Shown piece by piece: positions 15,534 through 23,578 of a DNA stretch of 23,661 nucleotides. Source of the stretch: Candidatus Dadabacteria bacterium. GTDB taxonomy: Bacteria; J088. The notes beneath the pieces are model-generated. The model ran no database searches and was not told where the DNA came from. It was given only the letters and a program-made list of their open reading frames with translations. The position numbers and the translations under genes are program-made. The stretch covers positions 1 through 23,661 of the forward strand of contig RFIY01000050.1 of assembly GCA_003695505.1 (NCBI GenBank). The letters are read 5' to 3'. Each line of letters begins with the position of its first letter. The first letter of the stretch is position 1.

Positions 15534-17530
15534 GATGTCGATGCTCTTCCTGCGAATCTGCGGATGGCGTCGAGCAGGGTCCCCTGCTCGAATTCACCCT
15601 TTACGATATACGCATCGGCGCCAACGTCAACGCCGCGCCGCCGGTGTTCGTCCGACGCGAGCGACGTGACAAGAATCACCGGGAGACGCGACCAGGCATC
15701 CTGGCTGCGGATCGCGGCGGTCAGCTCGAATCCGTCCAGATTCGGCATCTCAATATCCGAGACAACGACGTCGACGCCTTCGGTTTGCAGGATACGCAGC
15801 GCCTGCTGGCCGTCTTCGACGGCAATGACATCGTAGCCGGCCTGTTCGAGCATGCTTTCCAGAAAAATGCGCGATGTCAGCGAATCCTCGGCGACCAGAA
15901 CCCGAATGGGCCCCCGGTCTGCATCGCTGCGGCGCGCCCTCGTCGCACCGGAACTCGCCCGTGAAATGATCGCTTCGGGTTTGAGCAGGGGTATGTCGAA
16001 CCGGGCGCCGTTGCCTACCAGTCCGGTGACGAGTTCGTGACTGGCCAATGGCCGGGCCGCTGGCGCAACCGGCAGGACATCCAGCAGTTGCAATTCGCTG
16101 ACGACAACACCGGCCAGGCGCTCACCGGCACGCAAGACGAGGCAATAGCGATCGTCGTCTTCCAGGACAGCGTCGCCGAGCAGTGCCCCGGGATGAATCA
16201 CGAGATGCCGACCGCCGGACACCGCAATCGTACCATCCGCGGCAACGGCCGTCTTTGCATCCAGGACCCGTACAATGGCGCTGGCGGGCACTGCAAACTG
16301 GATGCCACCGCTCGTCGCGACGAGGACCTCGGCCTCACGCAGCGTCGCAGGAAAGTGAATCCGGAAACGCGTCCCCTTTGACCGGTTCGTCTCAAGATCG
16401 ACCGTGCCCCCCAACGCCCGGACGCGCTCCCGGACGATGTTCATGCCGAGTCCGCGGCCGGAAAGTTCGGAAACGCGGTCGGCGGTCGAGAGCCCGGGCC
16501 TGCAGAGCGCGTCAAACAGGTCGAAAGCGCCGTCTGCGTCACCGACGCGAGACCGGATTGCATCCACATCGATACCCCGGCCATCGTCAGCGATTTCCAC
16601 ATCATAGCCGCCGTCAGCCGTCTGACGTAGCTTCAGCCACAACTGCCCAACTTCCGGCTTGCCGGCGCGGGAACGCTCATCGGGCGGTTCAATCCCGTGA
16701 TCAATCGCATTGCGTAGCAGGTGGGTCGCGACTTCGACGAGCGCCTCTGCGACGCCGCGGTCGATATCGAGGTGCTCCCCTTCGATCTCGAAGCGGACTT
16801 TTCGTCCGGCGATGCGTGCAGCGCTCCAGACGACCTCCTTCAGGATGGGCGTCAATTCCGCAACAGGCGTTCTGAACAACGAGGACACGGCAGACCGCAG
16901 TTGTTGCGCGACACGCTGAAGGGTATCGGCCAGATCCCCGAGTTCCCGAGCGCCGTACTGCCCATGCAGCCGACGTGCGTTGAGTACGGCGGCCGTCAAC
17001 TGCTCCTGGCTTTCTGCGATCGACTGAACGAGCCGTTCGTCGATCCGGATCGTCCGAACCGAGTCGATACCCACGTCCGGCTCAGTCGCGGCTGGTGTAA
17101 CTTGTGCGCCCACGGACACAGCAGCGTCCCCCCCCTGGACCGGACGCTCCGCGGCGGCAGGTTCCGGAACAGGTGATTCCGGCGCTTCCCGCTCCCGCGC
17201 ATCATCGCGCCCGGCTTCAGCCGCTTCGATCAGCGCGTCCAGCAACGCCGTAAAGTCTGCTTGCGCCTCAGCGTCAAAGGGCTCGCCCGATCGCACCGGG
17301 GACAGGGTGTCCTCGATTCGTGTTGCGATCTCGACGATCCTATCTTCCTGAACCGCGCGGGCCGCCCCCTTGAGGCTATGTGCCGCGCGGTACGCATTGG
17401 TGATGGCTTCCGCATCGACATCTTCCAGGCCACTCTGCACGGACATCGCCAGCGAACGCAGGCTGTTCAGGTGCTGTTTGAGTTCGGCTGCGAATGCCTG
17501 CCGTAACCGCTTCTGAAGCTTGTCGTTCAC
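15530..17530 (-). CDS. cheA: CheA-type histidine kinase with C-terminal receiver
   Basis: The central kinase of the array, 666 residues. Domains in order are Hpt with His51 in AAHSLKGAAR; an Ala/Pro/Glu-rich linker (about 107-155); a P3 dimerisation region; the P4 ATPase domain (LLRNAIDHGIE at about 271-281, IADDGRGID, GRGLGMNIV); a CheW-like P5 domain (about 395-520); and a receiver (about 541-660) with VAEDS, Asp592 in VVSDIEMPNLDG and Lys644 in YIVKG. No CheY-binding P2 domain is evident. A CheA-REC fusion is the WspE arrangement also found in several alternative-function and pilus systems. The GTG start at 17530 is 9 bp after the MCP stop codon, with a weak Shine-Dalgarno sequence. It should phosphorylate CheB, the REC-kinase and possibly the flanking single receiver. 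Confidence 0.95.
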   Translation of the reverse strand: MNDKLQKRLRQAFAAELKQHLNSLRSLAMSVQSGLEDVDAEAITNAYRAAHSLKGAARAVQEDRIVEIATRIEDTLSPVRSGEPFDAEAQADFTALLDALIEAAEAGRDDAREREAPESPVPEPAAAERPVQGGDAAVSVGAQVTPAATEPDVGIDSVRTIRIDERLVQSIAESQEQLTAAVLNARRLHGQYGARELGDLADTLQRVAQQLRSAVSSLFRTPVAELTPILKEVVWSAARIAGRKVRFEIEGEHLDIDRGVAEALVEVATHLLRNAIDHGIEPPDERSRAGKPEVGQLWLKLRQTADGGYDVEIADDGRGIDVDAIRSRVGDADGAFDLFDALCRPGLSTADRVSELSGRGLGMNIVRERVRALGGTVDLETNRSKGTRFRIHFPATLREAEVLVATSGGIQFAVPASAIVRVLDAKTAVAADGTIAVSGGRHLVIHPGALLGDAVLEDDDRYCLVLRAGERLAGVVVSELQLLDVLPVAPAARPLASHELVTGLVGNGARFDIPLLKPEAIISRASSGATRARRSDADRGPIRVLVAEDSLTSRIFLESMLEQAGYDVIAVEDGQQALRILQTEGVDVVVSDIEMPNLDGFELTAAIRSQDAWSRLPVILVTSLASDEHRRRGVDVGADAYIVKGEFEQGTLLDAIRRFAGRASTS

Positions 17531-17539
17531 GCGCCCGAA

Positions 17540-19381
17540 TCAATCCACCCGGAAGCTGGAAACGCGATCACGCAGCGTGCCTGCGATCTCGCGCAGTCGG
17601 TCAAGCATGTCGTTCGTCTGGGTCATGGCCAGATCCTTCTGTTCAACCGCCGCACGAACGCCCTCCATGGCCTCCTGGATCTGATCCAGGCCGATATTTT
17701 CCTGTTTGACGCCTTCGCTCATCTGCGAGACGAGCAGCGCCGACTCCGCAACGACGTCCGCGAGCTGGAAGATCGTCTCTCGTGCGGACTCGCTCCGGTC
17801 TTTCGCCTGAACGACCGCCTTGTGCGCCTGTTCGACGGCCATCGTCACCTGGCCGGTGATTTGCTCCATGCCCTGCAACGTCTCGCGGGCATTCGCGCTT
17901 GCTGTATGGGTCTGGCTGGCCAGAGCCCGGATTTCCTGGGCGACGACGGAGAAGCCGCGACCCGCCTCGCCAGCTCGCGCGGCCTCGATGGCCGCATTCA
18001 CGGCGAGCATGTTCGTCTGGTCGGCGATTTCGGTGACTGCGGCGTTCAGATCCTGCACTTTTTTCGCTGCCTGGCCGAGCTCGGCAACCAGTTCACCCAC
18101 GCGCCCCATATGTTCGGCCACGCGGCCGGCTTCACGGTTGACCTCATCGGTCGACTCTTTCCCGCCCTCACTGATGGTTCTTGCATGATCGGCAAGTTGC
18201 TCGACTTCCTGCGCCTTGCCCTGATTGATAGATGCAATCTGCCGGATTTCGCTGAGCGAGGACGCCGTCTCGGCGATCGCAGCGGATGTCTCCTGCGCCG
18301 ACGCCGCCACTTCCGACACGGCCGCGCCGATCTGAGAAACCACCCCATCCAGATCCGTCGCACCCTGATGCATTTCCCGGACCGCATCGCGGACGCCGTG
18401 GATCGCCTCCTGCAGGCTGGCCTCGATCACGGAGAACTCATTCTTTCCGTGAGTGTCGTTCAACCCAGTGATGCTCAGATCGCCGTCCGCGACACGCCGC
18501 GCGATGTCAACCGCAGCCTGGCTCCGTCGTTGCAACGCGAACACGATCCACAGGAACAGTCCCAGTGACAACGCCGTACACACGACCAGCAGCGCCACAT
18601 CACGGTTTCGCTGGCGCATCATCGTTTTGCGCAGCGTCTGCCAGCGGGACAAGGCGCTTTGCTCGCTGGCGATGGCCTCCCGAAGCACGTCCGCGACCAG
18701 CGTAATGCGCTCTCCGGGGCGAATCTGCTTCTTATCGAAAAGCGCGTCCAGCGCGTCGAGTGATGGGATCCGCAGGCCCAGATCTTCTGCGGTGTCGCCG
18801 CTTTGCATGATCGCGCCACGGTAAAAAAGTGGAGCGTGACACGCTCCGATTCCACGCAAGCGCGGAACCGCGCATCGTTCATATTGCAACACGCGTAAGA
18901 CCAGATGTTGCACGACGTCGATGCGCATCAGCGCCCGCTCCGCAAGCTGGGCCACATCGCCGGCCCGCTCCAGCAGTGCCATATGCAACGCCTGTATGGT
19001 GGCAACCGCTTCCAGCAGCTTTTGCATGCCAACAGCATCAGGTGTCAGTTTCAGATTCGAAACTTCGTTCAACAAATGTACCCGCGCGGACTCCACTTCC
19101 GGCCAGTCCGGGCGGGCTACGTCGAGCACGGCGGCAATGTCGGCAGGAATCGACAAAGAACGCTCGGCGCCCGTGCGCTGCGCCTCCGCGAACAGCTCCA
19201 GCACGTCCACCATCAGCGACGTCTCGGCGCGCGCAAGCTGCTCCATAGCCTGCAATCGCTCGGCGCGCTCCATTCCCTCATTGTTTCTGCGGATATCGAC
19301 GATCTCAAAGCCGATTGCGAGCACAATCCACGGAACCGCAACAAAAAAAAACAGGACGGGGAGTTTCAGGCGCGCAATCAT
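17540..19381 (-). CDS. Methyl-accepting chemotaxis protein
   Basis: A 613-residue transmembrane chemoreceptor. TM1 spans about 7-26 and TM2 about 261-283. They enclose a periplasmic helical sensor of about 230 residues that I cannot assign to a named family; it has Cys170 and Cys181 close together near [17 protein letters not shown] (about 284-335) follows. The cytoplasmic signalling domain has the hairpin-tip signature [21 protein letters not shown]...[12 protein letters not shown] (about 452-485), which binds CheA and CheW. The start is ATG 19381, with GGAGG 6 nt upstream. A 113-bp gap separates it from the CheW-like gene, the only sizeable gap in the operon, so an internal promoter or processing site is possible. 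In Wsp operons the receptor comes first; here it is fourth. Confidence 0.95.
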   Translation of the reverse strand: MIARLKLPVLFFFVAVPWIVLAIGFEIVDIRRNNEGMERAERLQAMEQLARAETSLMVDVLELFAEAQRTGAERSLSIPADIAAVLDVARPDWPEVESARVHLLNEVSNLKLTPDAVGMQKLLEAVATIQALHMALLERAGDVAQLAERALMRIDVVQHLVLRVLQYERCAVPRLRGIGACHAPLFYRGAIMQSGDTAEDLGLRIPSLDALDALFDKKQIRPGERITLVADVLREAIASEQSALSRWQTLRKTMMRQRNRDVALLVVCTALSLGLFLWIVFALQRRSQAAVDIARRVADGDLSITGLNDTHGKNEFSVIEASLQEAIHGVRDAVREMHQGATDLDGVVSQIGAAVSEVAASAQETSAAIAETASSLSEIRQIASINQGKAQEVEQLADHARTISEGGKESTDEVNREAGRVAEHMGRVGELVAELGQAAKKVQDLNAAVTEIADQTNMLAVNAAIEAARAGEAGRGFSVVAQEIRALASQTHTASANARETLQGMEQITGQVTMAVEQAHKAVVQAKDRSESARETIFQLADVVAESALLVSQMSEGVKQENIGLDQIQEAMEGVRAAVEQKDLAMTQTNDMLDRLREIAGTLRDRVSSFRVD

Positions 19382-19494
19382 ACATGGCCTCCAATGACTC
19401 TCGAGGGATACTTTCGACCTCGCAAACGGTTGAATCTGGTGACGTACAGACGATCTGTTTGATGTTTACAGCCGTGCTTGTCTCGGTATGACAT

Positions 19495-20016
19495 TCAGCC
19501 TGCCCCCTGCCGATCTGCAAAACACGGCAACCCGCTGACGAACTCGGTGAGCGCCTGGGCGTCGATATGCCAGCATCCGTTCGCATCTCGACCGCGCGTC
19601 CAGGCGCGCCAGGCCGCGTGAGGCGGGGCCGGATCGAGCTCCTGATCCGCGGGCCGCGCCGCGATTTCGATCCGTTCCCCGCCCAGCGCGATCTGTCCCG
19701 CGCGACAACTGCCAAGCAACAGCGCGGTTTGCGGCCTCGTTGCCTTGAAACCGGCGAGCTGAAACGGATCGATACAGGCAAACGACTGTCGCTTCCAGAC
19801 CACCGCGCCCGGGATCTCGGGCGGCAGCCCCGGGATGCGCTCAACGATGACCTCGTTGAGCATGGCCACCGCATCCGCCCCCCGGACGGCAAAGACCATG
19901 CCCCCCCCGTGAATCAGGGCATATTCGTGCAACGCCGCGGCCCGTCGACCCTCGTCCGCGGCCCCGCGTGCAATCCGGCGGCGCCGCGATTCGAGCAATC
20001 GCTCCTGTTCAGTCAT
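19495..20016 (-). CDS. CheW-like adaptor protein (divergent, WspD position)
   Basis: A 173-residue protein. Residues about 32-90 follow the CheW pattern: YALIHGGGMVFAVRGADAVAMLNEVIVERIPGLPPEIPGAVVWKRQSFACIDPFQLAG matches the usual form in which a hydrophobic strand is followed by a P-lPp-i-G segment and a 'piDl' strand. The C-terminal half is poorly conserved. It would link receptor to kinase. An Arg-rich N-terminal extension (ESRRRRIARG) precedes the domain. I start it at ATG 20016, since AAGGGGA lies 9 nt upstream; an in-frame GTG at 20025 overlaps the cheR stop codon as GTGA and touches that Shine-Dalgarno sequence. Adjacent cheR and a second cheW match the wspB-wspC-wspD order. Domain assignment is probable, not certain. 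Confidence 0.8.
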   Translation of the reverse strand: MTEQERLLESRRRRIARGAADEGRRAAALHEYALIHGGGMVFAVRGADAVAMLNEVIVERIPGLPPEIPGAVVWKRQSFACIDPFQLAGFKATRPQTALLLGSCRAGQIALGGERIEIAARPADQELDPAPPHAAWRAWTRGRDANGCWHIDAQALTEFVSGLPCFADRQGAG

Positions 20017-20021
20017 CGTGC

Positions 20022-21377
20022 TCACTCCCCTTCAAGCCTTCTCAACACTTCCTGGAGCATCTTGCGCATCGAACCAGCGGTCTCCCCTTCGCACCCGGGC
20101 GGTCGAAAATCGGCATCGTACCAGATCGCAAGCCGCAGTGCCTGTTCAAGATGCAACCGTTCAGCGCGACGATCCCCCTGCTTCGCAGCCAGGCGCGCCA
20201 GCAGAAACTCCGCGCCCAGATGTCCCGGATCCAGATACACGACCTGCCTCAGCAGCATCTCTGCACGCTGATCTTCGCCGTCGGCAACCGCCCGGGCCGC
20301 ATCCAGCCACAATCGATCGGGGTCGAAGGTCACATTCCCAGGATCAGCGGCTGCCCGTTCTGCCGCGGCAAGTCCCCGATCCGTCGCTATTGTACGGGAC
20401 ACCGCTGGCTTCGCCGACACCTGTGTCGACAGCGGACGCTCGGCACCTGCCGCTGCCCTGCGCTCAACATCGGTCTGGCTGCCACGAGGTCGTGTGGGAT
20501 TCGAGCGCCCCAGCGCTGCTTCGTTGCTCCTGCCATAGACGGCCGGATACACTCGACTCACCACAGCAAGCGTTGGCCGTGGAACCAGTACAGTATCCGC
20601 CGGAGCCACCGCCAGCAACCCCTTCTCGGCGAGCCTTTCGGCCATCCGCTCGCATACTTTCGCGGCTGCGGCCTCGTGGAAATAAATCAGGACGTTCCGA
20701 CACAAGATCAGGTCGAAACGCACAGCCGAGTCGCCAAGCGCACTCCAGTCGTCCGACAGCAGATCTAGCTTTGCAAACCGAATCATCTGCCGAACGTCGG
20801 TCGACAACCCCCATAGTCCGGGTGCGATCGCGGTGAAATGTCGTCGCCGAATCTCTTCCGGCACGCCGCGGAAGGACCAGTCACGCCAGATCGCTCGTTC
20901 TGCGCGGTCCAGTGCTTCTTCGCGCACGTCTGTTGCAAGAATCGTGACGCGATCGGCTGCTGTCGGAAAATGTTCGCGAATCATCAGGGCCAGACTGTAC
21001 GGCTCTTCGCCGGTGCTGCATCCGGCCGACCAGATCCGGACGCTACCCTGAGATCGCAACAAGTCCGGCAGAACCTGCCGGCGCAGCAGCTCCCATAACC
21101 GCGAATCGCGAAAAAAGAACGTTTCGCCCACCAGGACTTCCTGCGCCAGCGCGGCCACCGCATCCGCATCTTCTTCGTTGAGGCGACGCAGCGCATCGCC
21201 GCGAGAGGCGCCCAGTCGCGCCCCCGCACGCTCCGCGGCCCGCAAAAGCGCGCGATCCGTCATGTGCCGACATTCGATCCCCGCGGATTCGCGCAGTATG
21301 CGCCGAAGCTGCGGGGCTTCCAGTTCCTGCGACCTCACCGCCGACACCGCCCTGCTACGACGCCGCGACAGTGGCAC
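20022..21377 (-). CDS. cheR: Chemoreceptor methyltransferase CheR with C-terminal TPR-like region
   Basis: CheR transfers methyl groups from S-adenosylmethionine to receptor glutamates. The 451-residue protein carries the N-terminal helical region with VGETFFFRDSRLWELL (83-98), the SAM-binding motif WSAGCSTGEEPYSLA (116-130), ATDV (148-151), and LILCRNVLIYF (223-233). A low-complexity linker precedes a TPR-like C-terminus (about 345-410; repeated helices in LWLDAARAVADGEDQRAEMLLRQVVYLDPGHLGAEFLLARLAAKQGDRRAERLHLEQAL). CheR-TPR proteins are the WspC type. The GTG start at 21377 overlaps cheW by 23 bp and adds an Arg-rich leader; later GTG codons (21347, 21338) are possible true starts. It ends just before the second CheW-like gene. 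Confidence 0.93.
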   Translation of the reverse strand: MPLSRRRSRAVSAVRSQELEAPQLRRILRESAGIECRHMTDRALLRAAERAGARLGASRGDALRRLNEEDADAVAALAQEVLVGETFFFRDSRLWELLRRQVLPDLLRSQGSVRIWSAGCSTGEEPYSLALMIREHFPTAADRVTILATDVREEALDRAERAIWRDWSFRGVPEEIRRRHFTAIAPGLWGLSTDVRQMIRFAKLDLLSDDWSALGDSAVRFDLILCRNVLIYFHEAAAAKVCERMAERLAEKGLLAVAPADTVLVPRPTLAVVSRVYPAVYGRSNEAALGRSNPTRPRGSQTDVERRAAAGAERPLSTQVSAKPAVSRTIATDRGLAAAERAAADPGNVTFDPDRLWLDAARAVADGEDQRAEMLLRQVVYLDPGHLGAEFLLARLAAKQGDRRAERLHLEQALRLAIWYDADFRPPGCEGETAGSMRKMLQEVLRRLEGE

Positions 21378-21825
21378 AAAGCTCGGCGAGATCAGCAGTC
21401 ACGAACGCGCCAACATCGCGCAACAGCCACACCTCACCGCCGCTGATGACCGCTCGTTCCAGCCCGACAGCGCCTGCGGCCGGCACGTTCACCTCAACGA
21501 TTTCGCGAATCAGCGCGATGTCGCCGATCTCATCCAGCCACAACAGCACCGGACCGGCGGGGCTTGCACACTCGAGAAACGCCTGATCAGCCGTCAGTTC
21601 CGAACGATGCCCCGACGCCAGATAGCCGACATCGATGACCGGAAGCACGCGGCTGCCGACCGGCACGATCCCCGCAATACGCGGGTCATCGACGCCGGCC
21701 GGATCGACGATGCAGGACGGATATGCGTGGATCACGCCGTCGAGCGGCAAAGCAAAACGAAACTGCCCCGCCTGGAGCAGCAAAACCCGTTCCGCACTCG
21801 ATTCATTGATCAACACAACGCTCAT
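21355..21825 (-). CDS. cheW: CheW adaptor protein, first gene of the chemosensory operon
   Basis: A 156-residue single-domain CheW that couples chemoreceptors to the CheA kinase. It shows VLLLQAGQFRFALPLDGVIHAYPS (about 14-37), IAGIVPVGSRVLPVIDVGYLA (about 50-70), VLLWLDEIGDI and the C-terminal strand GEVWLLRDVGAFV. It corresponds to WspB. The start given is ATG 21825, but no spaced Shine-Dalgarno sequence precedes it. GTG at 21816 (residue 4) has AGGA 8 nt upstream and may be the true start. Its 3' end overlaps cheR. A clear sigma70 promoter was not found in the 195-bp divergent region upstream, which instead carries a sigma54 promoter pointing the other way, a 21-bp palindrome and a GTGCAGC tandem repeat (21871-21884). 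Confidence 0.92.
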   Translation of the reverse strand: MSVVLINESSAERVLLLQAGQFRFALPLDGVIHAYPSCIVDPAGVDDPRIAGIVPVGSRVLPVIDVGYLASGHRSELTADQAFLECASPAGPVLLWLDEIGDIALIREIVEVNVPAAGAVGLERAVISGGEVWLLRDVGAFVTADLAELCATVAAS

Positions 21826-21919
21826 CCTAACACGCTGTTGCCGGAATCAACACTGCAAAACACCCCGTGCGTGCAGCGTGCAGCGCGCACCGCCATAGAG
21901 CGGCGACCATTCGCGTGGC

Positions 21920-21940
21920 GCTGTTTCAGTCTGAAACAGC
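21920..21940. promoter_or_regulatory. Perfect 21-bp palindrome, candidate operator
   Basis: Ten-base arms GCTGTTTCAG (21920-21929) and CTGAAACAGC (21931-21940) flank a central T. The palindrome lies in the divergent region between cheW and the pseudo-receiver gene, ending 4 bp before the sigma54 -24 box. The same right arm (CTGAAACAG) recurs 6 bp before the other sigma54 promoter in the window, at 12596-12604. Confidence 0.75.
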
Positions 21941-21944
21941 ACCG

Positions 21945-21960
21945 TGGCACAAATGTTGCT
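21945..21960 (+). promoter_or_regulatory. Sigma54 (-24/-12) promoter of the pseudo-receiver gene
   Basis: TGGCAC (21945-21950), AAATG, TTGCT (21956-21960) match the RpoN consensus exactly, with the diagnostic GG and GC 10 bp apart. Transcription would start near 21971, about 50 nt before the TTG start at 22021. Confidence 0.85.
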
Positions 21961-22020
21961 ACGCAAGATTCTGCGCACCCGTGGCCGTCGCGCAGCTACC
22001 CAATCAGTATCGGAGCCCTC

Positions 22021-22620
22021 TTGTCATATTTACCCCCCTCCCCCCGCATCCTGATCGCCGATCGCGACGTCACCGTGACGCGCCGTCTGGCGGCCATTCT
22101 GGAAGCTGCCGATTTCGCCGTCGAAACCGCAAGCAACGCGTGGATCGCGTCACAGGTCGCCAAATTCCTCCCCGACGCGGTTCTGATCAATCCGCGTTTC
22201 GGCCAGTTCGACAGCGGACTGGAAGCCGTCCGCGCGCTGCGGCGCACGCGCTTCGCTGGCAACGTACTCTATCTGCTTCTGACCGATGCGAAGGATGCTG
22301 AATTTCTGGTGGGCGCCTGCAACGCCGATGGCGCCATTTCGCCACATAGCAACAGCGCGACGTTCACCCGTGAACTCCGGGCATACCTGGCACGGCTCGG
22401 CAAGGACGGACTGACGCCCGCTCATGCCATGCCGGCCGCCCGCCCTGCCACGGCTGTTCAACTGGATCCTGGCGACACCGCGAGAGAAAGTCCCCGCCAA
22501 TCGCCAACTGGGACTGTCGTCAGGCCGGCGAGATCGTTCCCGCGAGAAACACCGTCCCGTCCGTACCGCGAGCGCGAATCTGTGCCGCCGCGCGTTCGAC
22601 AATCACGGTCTGCGGCATAA
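22021..22620 (+). CDS. Degenerate receiver-domain protein (pseudo-receiver)
   Basis: A 199-residue protein with a receiver fold in its first 125 residues and a Pro/Arg/Ser-rich, probably disordered tail of about 70 residues. It is a paralog of the receiver at 12659-13096. The acidic residues persist in part (ILIADRD, Asp14, Asp16) and so does Thr88 (LLLTDAKD). The phospho-acceptor position is Asn57 (VLINPRF against LILMDVQF) and the conserved Lys is Pro108 (AISPHS against YVCKHE). It therefore should not be phosphorylated in the usual way and may act as a fixed-state or competitive partner. The TTG start at 22021 has GGAG (22012-22015) 5 nt upstream and no better in-frame start after the sigma54 transcription start. 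The 3' end overlaps the convergent MaoC gene by 101 bp. Confidence 0.85.
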   Translation: MSYLPPSPRILIADRDVTVTRRLAAILEAADFAVETASNAWIASQVAKFLPDAVLINPRFGQFDSGLEAVRALRRTRFAGNVLYLLLTDAKDAEFLVGACNADGAISPHSNSATFTRELRAYLARLGKDGLTPAHAMPAARPATAVQLDPGDTARESPRQSPTGTVVRPARSFPRETPSRPYRERESVPPRVRQSRSAA

Positions 22621-23371
22621 TCAGCGGGCGCACGAACCGGACATCGATCTGCTCGATCGAGCCATCCGGCCCCTCGATGATCTCGAAGGTCCGGGCAAGC
22701 GTGCCGAAGCCATGCAGAATCGGCCGTTTGAATCCGGACAGTCGCGCCATTGGCGGAATCCAGTGGATCGGATTGAGATCTCCGGTCAGAAAGGCGAAAT
22801 TGCGCCCATCGTCGGAACGAACATCGAATCGGCCGGCTTCAGTCCAGTCAGGTTCTTTTCCCTGCTTCTTGCCGCCTCCGCCGCGCTTCTTGGGAATGAC
22901 GGCATAGACATCGGCGATCAGCGCATCGGGTTGCTGTCGCGGGCCTGTCGTCAAACGCTGATGAATGCGCACCCGCCGCTCGTCCTCATCGACCGACTCC
23001 AGTCGCGCAACCGCCTGAAGCGGCGCGCCGCGCGGAATGTCGCCGTTGATGGTCATCGCGCAGCCCTGATTCAGCACCTTCGCCATCGGATACGGTAGCC
23101 CTTCGAGCGTCCGCGTCAGCGCCGGAAACCCCCATTGCGGAAACATGTGCGGCGGAATGCGGTCGCGGTACTTGTCCGGTGCTGCTCCTGCCCACGCGAC
23201 ATACGCATCGACCAGCTCATTGGAGCGCGGAGGCACGGTTTCGCTGATCTCTCGTCCAGGCGTAGACGGTGCAGCCCCCTTGCGCGCGGGGATGGCCGCC
23301 GCGGCAACGGTACGGCCAAGGGCCTTGATCACGGGAAGCTGATAGCGAAGCATACGCGGAGAGACAGACAT
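22520..23371 (-). CDS. MaoC-type (R)-specific enoyl-CoA hydratase/dehydratase
   Basis: A 283-residue double-hotdog protein. The C-terminal half has the hydratase-2 motif FAFLTGDLNPIHWIPPMARLSGFKRPILHGFGTLA, with catalytic Asp198 and His203. The N-terminal half looks like the degenerate first hotdog (WGFPALTRTLEGLPYPMAKVLNQG). Such proteins hydrate trans-2-enoyl-CoA in fatty-acid or polyhydroxyalkanoate metabolism. A Lys/Gly-rich loop (IPKKRGGGGKKQGKE) joins the halves. The start is ATG 23371, with GGAGGT about 6 nt upstream; an open frame reaching to 23476 adds unrelated residues. It is divergent from a large FabG-like reductase gene, a partner commonly found beside it. The promoter is probably the symmetric -10 element at 23491-23503, giving a leader of about 115 nt. 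Confidence 0.9.
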   Translation of the reverse strand: MSVSPRMLRYQLPVIKALGRTVAAAAIPARKGAAPSTPGREISETVPPRSNELVDAYVAWAGAAPDKYRDRIPPHMFPQWGFPALTRTLEGLPYPMAKVLNQGCAMTINGDIPRGAPLQAVARLESVDEDERRVRIHQRLTTGPRQQPDALIADVYAVIPKKRGGGGKKQGKEPDWTEAGRFDVRSDDGRNFAFLTGDLNPIHWIPPMARLSGFKRPILHGFGTLARTFEIIEGPDGSIEQIDVRFVRPLIMPQTVIVERAAAQIRARGTDGTVFLAGTISPA

Positions 23372-23490
23372 TGCGACACCTCCATCTGTGTGGTGCAACA
23401 CCGATTCGGCGCGGCCAGGGCCCTTGAATCTCCCGCTACAACGCACCGAGTCAAGGCCCGTGCCGCACCCGGACATAAAAATTACAACAG

Positions 23491-23503
23491 TGATATAATA
23501 TCA
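23491..23503. promoter_or_regulatory. Symmetric extended -10 element between maoC-like and fabG-like genes
   Basis: TGATAT, A, ATATCA forms a 13-bp palindrome. On the plus strand it reads as a perfect extended -10 (TGA-TATAAT, 23491-23499). On the minus strand it reads TGA-TATTAT. Neither side has a good -35. It could drive both divergent genes or serve as an operator; the two roles are not exclusive. Confidence 0.65.
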
Positions 23504-23578
23504 GACACGCAGGATCATCGCGGACCATTTCCGCACGCGTCATTCATACAACGAACATCTCGCCGGAAGGAGCGCTCA

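Noticed and set aside
19446-19458. ACAGA-CGA-TCTGT inverted repeat upstream of the MCP gene
   Set aside because: Five-bp arms only, no second copy and no promoter beside it; likely chance.
21372-21387. TGGCACAAAGCTCGGC as a third sigma54 promoter
   Set aside because: Has the -24 half only; TTGC is absent at the -12 position, and it lies within coding sequence.
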